From Desulfovibrio sp. (lineage in GTDB: Bacteria > Desulfobacterota > Desulfovibrionia > Desulfovibrionales > Desulfovibrionaceae), in contig JAQVZK010000113.1 of the NCBI GenBank assembly GCA_028708195.1, forward strand, positions 1 to 7,418: a DNA stretch of 7,418 bases, given 5' to 3'. The translations under genes and the position numbers were made by a program. The notes beneath the pieces are model-generated. The model was not told where the DNA came from. It ran no database searches and saw nothing but the letters and a program-made list of their open reading frames with translations. This document shows positions 6,504-7,418 of the stretch, piece after piece (position 1 is the stretch's first letter; every line of letters begins with the position of its first letter).

Positions 6504-6534
6504 ATGGCTCTTTTGCAAAAGGGGCTCCCCCCAC
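6504..6534. repeat. Dispersed hairpin repeat, degenerate copy 2
   Basis: CTTTTGCAAAAG at 6510-6521 is a perfect palindrome followed by GGGCTCCCCCCACA. This matches the right half of the hairpin at 4551-4577 (CTTTTGTAAAAAGG, then a C-rich stretch ending CCCCCACA). The left arm here (GGATGGCT) is only partly complementary, so the stem is weaker. It lies about 75 bases beyond the stop codon of the glycosyltransferase gene. Confidence 0.55.
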
Positions 6535-6537
6535 AAA

Positions 6538-6550
6538 GCCTTTCAAAGGC
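6538..6550. repeat. Palindrome GCCTTTCAAAGGC
   Basis: Perfect 6-base arms surround one central base. It lies next to the hairpin repeat and 58 bases past the glycosyltransferase stop. It may help stabilise the 3' end of that transcript; a protein-binding role is equally open. Confidence 0.4.
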
Positions 6551-6608
6551 GAAACATTCAAGGGGGCCTGCGACATCTTTGCACAGATTGTCTGTTAAAA
6601 AAAGACTG

Positions 6609-7418
6609 TTACGATCTACCGTAGCGAACGAGCCACTGCTGCAGAATATCCACCAGCAAGCCGTCTTCACGTGCGTGTGCAGCAGCCATAGCCTGCTCGG
6701 CCTGTTGACGAAAAATAGAAGATATCGCTTCGGCCTGTTCCGCAGTTCCTGACGAGTCCAAGGCGGCGCGCAGTGCTGCGGCGCTTTCCGGCCCTTCAGC
6801 CTTGTCGGTGAGGGCCAGCAATCTTTCTCGCGAAACCGCGTCGCCAAAAAACATGGCACAGCGGGTGGCGCACAGCAGGGCTTCACTCAGGCTGCCCTGA
6901 GCTTCCAGCATATCCATAAGTCTATACCAGCCACCCCGCCAGAGCGGCTCTTGCTCCAAAAGATTGCGACAGCTTTGCACATCTGAAGGATGGGCATCAA
7001 AATCACTGCTGCGCGCGGCCTCTCTGGCTTCTGGCAACACCAGCCAAAGGTCGAGATCCGGCCCCATTTCAAGCTGATATCCGTCCAGAGCGGCAAGGGT
7101 ATGGATGTCGGGCTTCAGGTTGTTTTTGTGACGGCGCATGAGCAGTTCGCCGTTGAAGGAATTGTGGTCAAAACGGCCCGGCGTTTGGCTGGCATGGTGA
7201 ACAACAACGCTTTCTCCCGCCACGGCGAGCGTATAGCCCCGCGCGCGCAGTTCGCAGCAGAGGTCCATATCTTCAAAGCCGTTTCGGTATTCTTCATAAA
7301 AGCCGCCGCAGTCCATAAACACGCTCTTGCGCAGCAGCATGGCCGCCCCGGTTATGGCCTGAAGGGGACGCTTTTTGCGCGGCGTGGCGTGACCAGCGGA
7401 AAAACCCTCATACAGATG
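6609..7418 (-). CDS. Family 2 glycosyltransferase, partial (N-terminus outside window)
   Basis: The frame is open to the window edge, giving the last 269 residues; the true start and the DxD nucleotide-sugar site lie outside. The visible GT-A part is typical of family 2 transferases. ITGAAMLLRKSVF (from about residue 22) is followed by GGFYEEY and NGFEDMDLCCELRARGY, whose ED pair contains the likely catalytic base, and then VVVHHASQTPGR. These enzymes transfer sugars from nucleotide sugars to glycans, lipids or proteins at the cytoplasmic face. After about residue 130 the protein changes to an alanine- and leucine-rich, probably all-helical tail of about 140 residues, perhaps TPR-like, with no motif I recognise. 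An internal ATG at 7340 would cut through the conserved fold, so it is not the start. The acceptor is unknown. Confidence 0.9.
   Translation of the reverse strand, partial: HLYEGFSAGHATPRKKRPLQAITGAAMLLRKSVFMDCGGFYEEYRNGFEDMDLCCELRARGYTLAVAGESVVVHHASQTPGRFDHNSFNGELLMRRHKNNLKPDIHTLAALDGYQLEMGPDLDLWLVLPEAREAARSSDFDAHPSDVQSCRNLLEQEPLWRGGWYRLMDMLEAQGSLSEALLCATRCAMFFGDAVSRERLLALTDKAEGPESAAALRAALDSSGTAEQAEAISSIFRQQAEQAMAAAHAREDGLLVDILQQWLVRYGRS

Larger units (their letters stand above)
6221..6608. other. AT-rich intergenic region between glycosyltransferase and cyclase genes
   Basis: The region holds the cyclase promoter and leader (6221-6335) and a very AT-rich block at 6340-6420. That block has a near-perfect inverted repeat centred on AAAAAAGCTTTTTT (arms from 6358 and to 6378), likely a bent A-tract. 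Farther along are a hairpin repeat near 6504-6534 and the palindrome GCCTTTCAAAGGC at 6538-6550. A 5-bp stem at 6583-6595 lies just past the glycosyltransferase stop. No convincing gene is present. No classical terminator for the glycosyltransferase gene is evident on the - strand. Confidence 0.6.

Noticed and set aside
6377..6886. 169-codon - strand frame overlapping the glycosyltransferase end
   Set aside because: It lies in another frame of the glycosyltransferase gene and then runs into AT-rich intergenic DNA, with no family resemblance.

Overview
The window looks like chromosomal DNA of a Desulfovibrio-type sulfate-reducing bacterium (Desulfovibrionales). No database search was possible. 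The inference rests on gene content and order: ATP synthase F0 genes for subunits a and c, without the F1 genes, are followed directly by the redox repressor gene rex. As I recall it, the same atpB-atpE-rex order occurs in Desulfovibrio vulgaris (rex = DVU_0916). GC-rich genes separated by strikingly AT-rich gaps and the style of the sensory diguanylate cyclase also fit.

Layout on the + strand: (1) 44-1755, an F0 module: a small four-helix membrane protein resembling ATP synthase subunit I (atpI), atpB (subunit a) and atpE (subunit c). It is closed by a textbook terminator at 1773-1803. (2) 1804-2436, about 630 bases with no convincing gene. It is AT-rich and holds several inverted repeats, and it forms the upstream region of rex. 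(3) 2437-4507, a three-gene, probably co-transcribed unit: rex (NADH-sensing repressor), cobS (last assembly step of cobalamin) and an FMN nitroreductase-family protein of unknown substrate. It is followed by a very long hairpin (4534-4579) and a perfect rho-independent terminator (4612-4647).

Layout on the - strand: (4) 6220-4850, a cytosolic two-PAS GGDEF diguanylate cyclase with an intact active site and an intact inhibitory site. It has a convincing sigma70-type promoter at 6335-6307 and a leader that could hide its ribosome binding site. (5) 7418-6609, the 3' part of a family 2 glycosyltransferase gene that runs off the window edge.

How the parts relate: the F0 genes and rex both concern energy metabolism. 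Rex senses the NADH/NAD+ ratio, and F0 carries the ion flow for ATP synthesis. The terminator after atpE shows that the F0 a and c subunits are expressed apart from any downstream F1 genes. The cobS-nitroreductase pair seems to ride behind rex, so corrinoid completion may be transcriptionally tied to the redox regulator. The cyclase and glycosyltransferase are separate units on the opposite strand.

I see no CRISPR array, tRNA, rRNA, insertion sequence or obvious defence system. The most worthwhile unexplained items are the structured rex upstream region, the cysteine clusters in the sensory cyclase, and the dispersed hairpin repeat.
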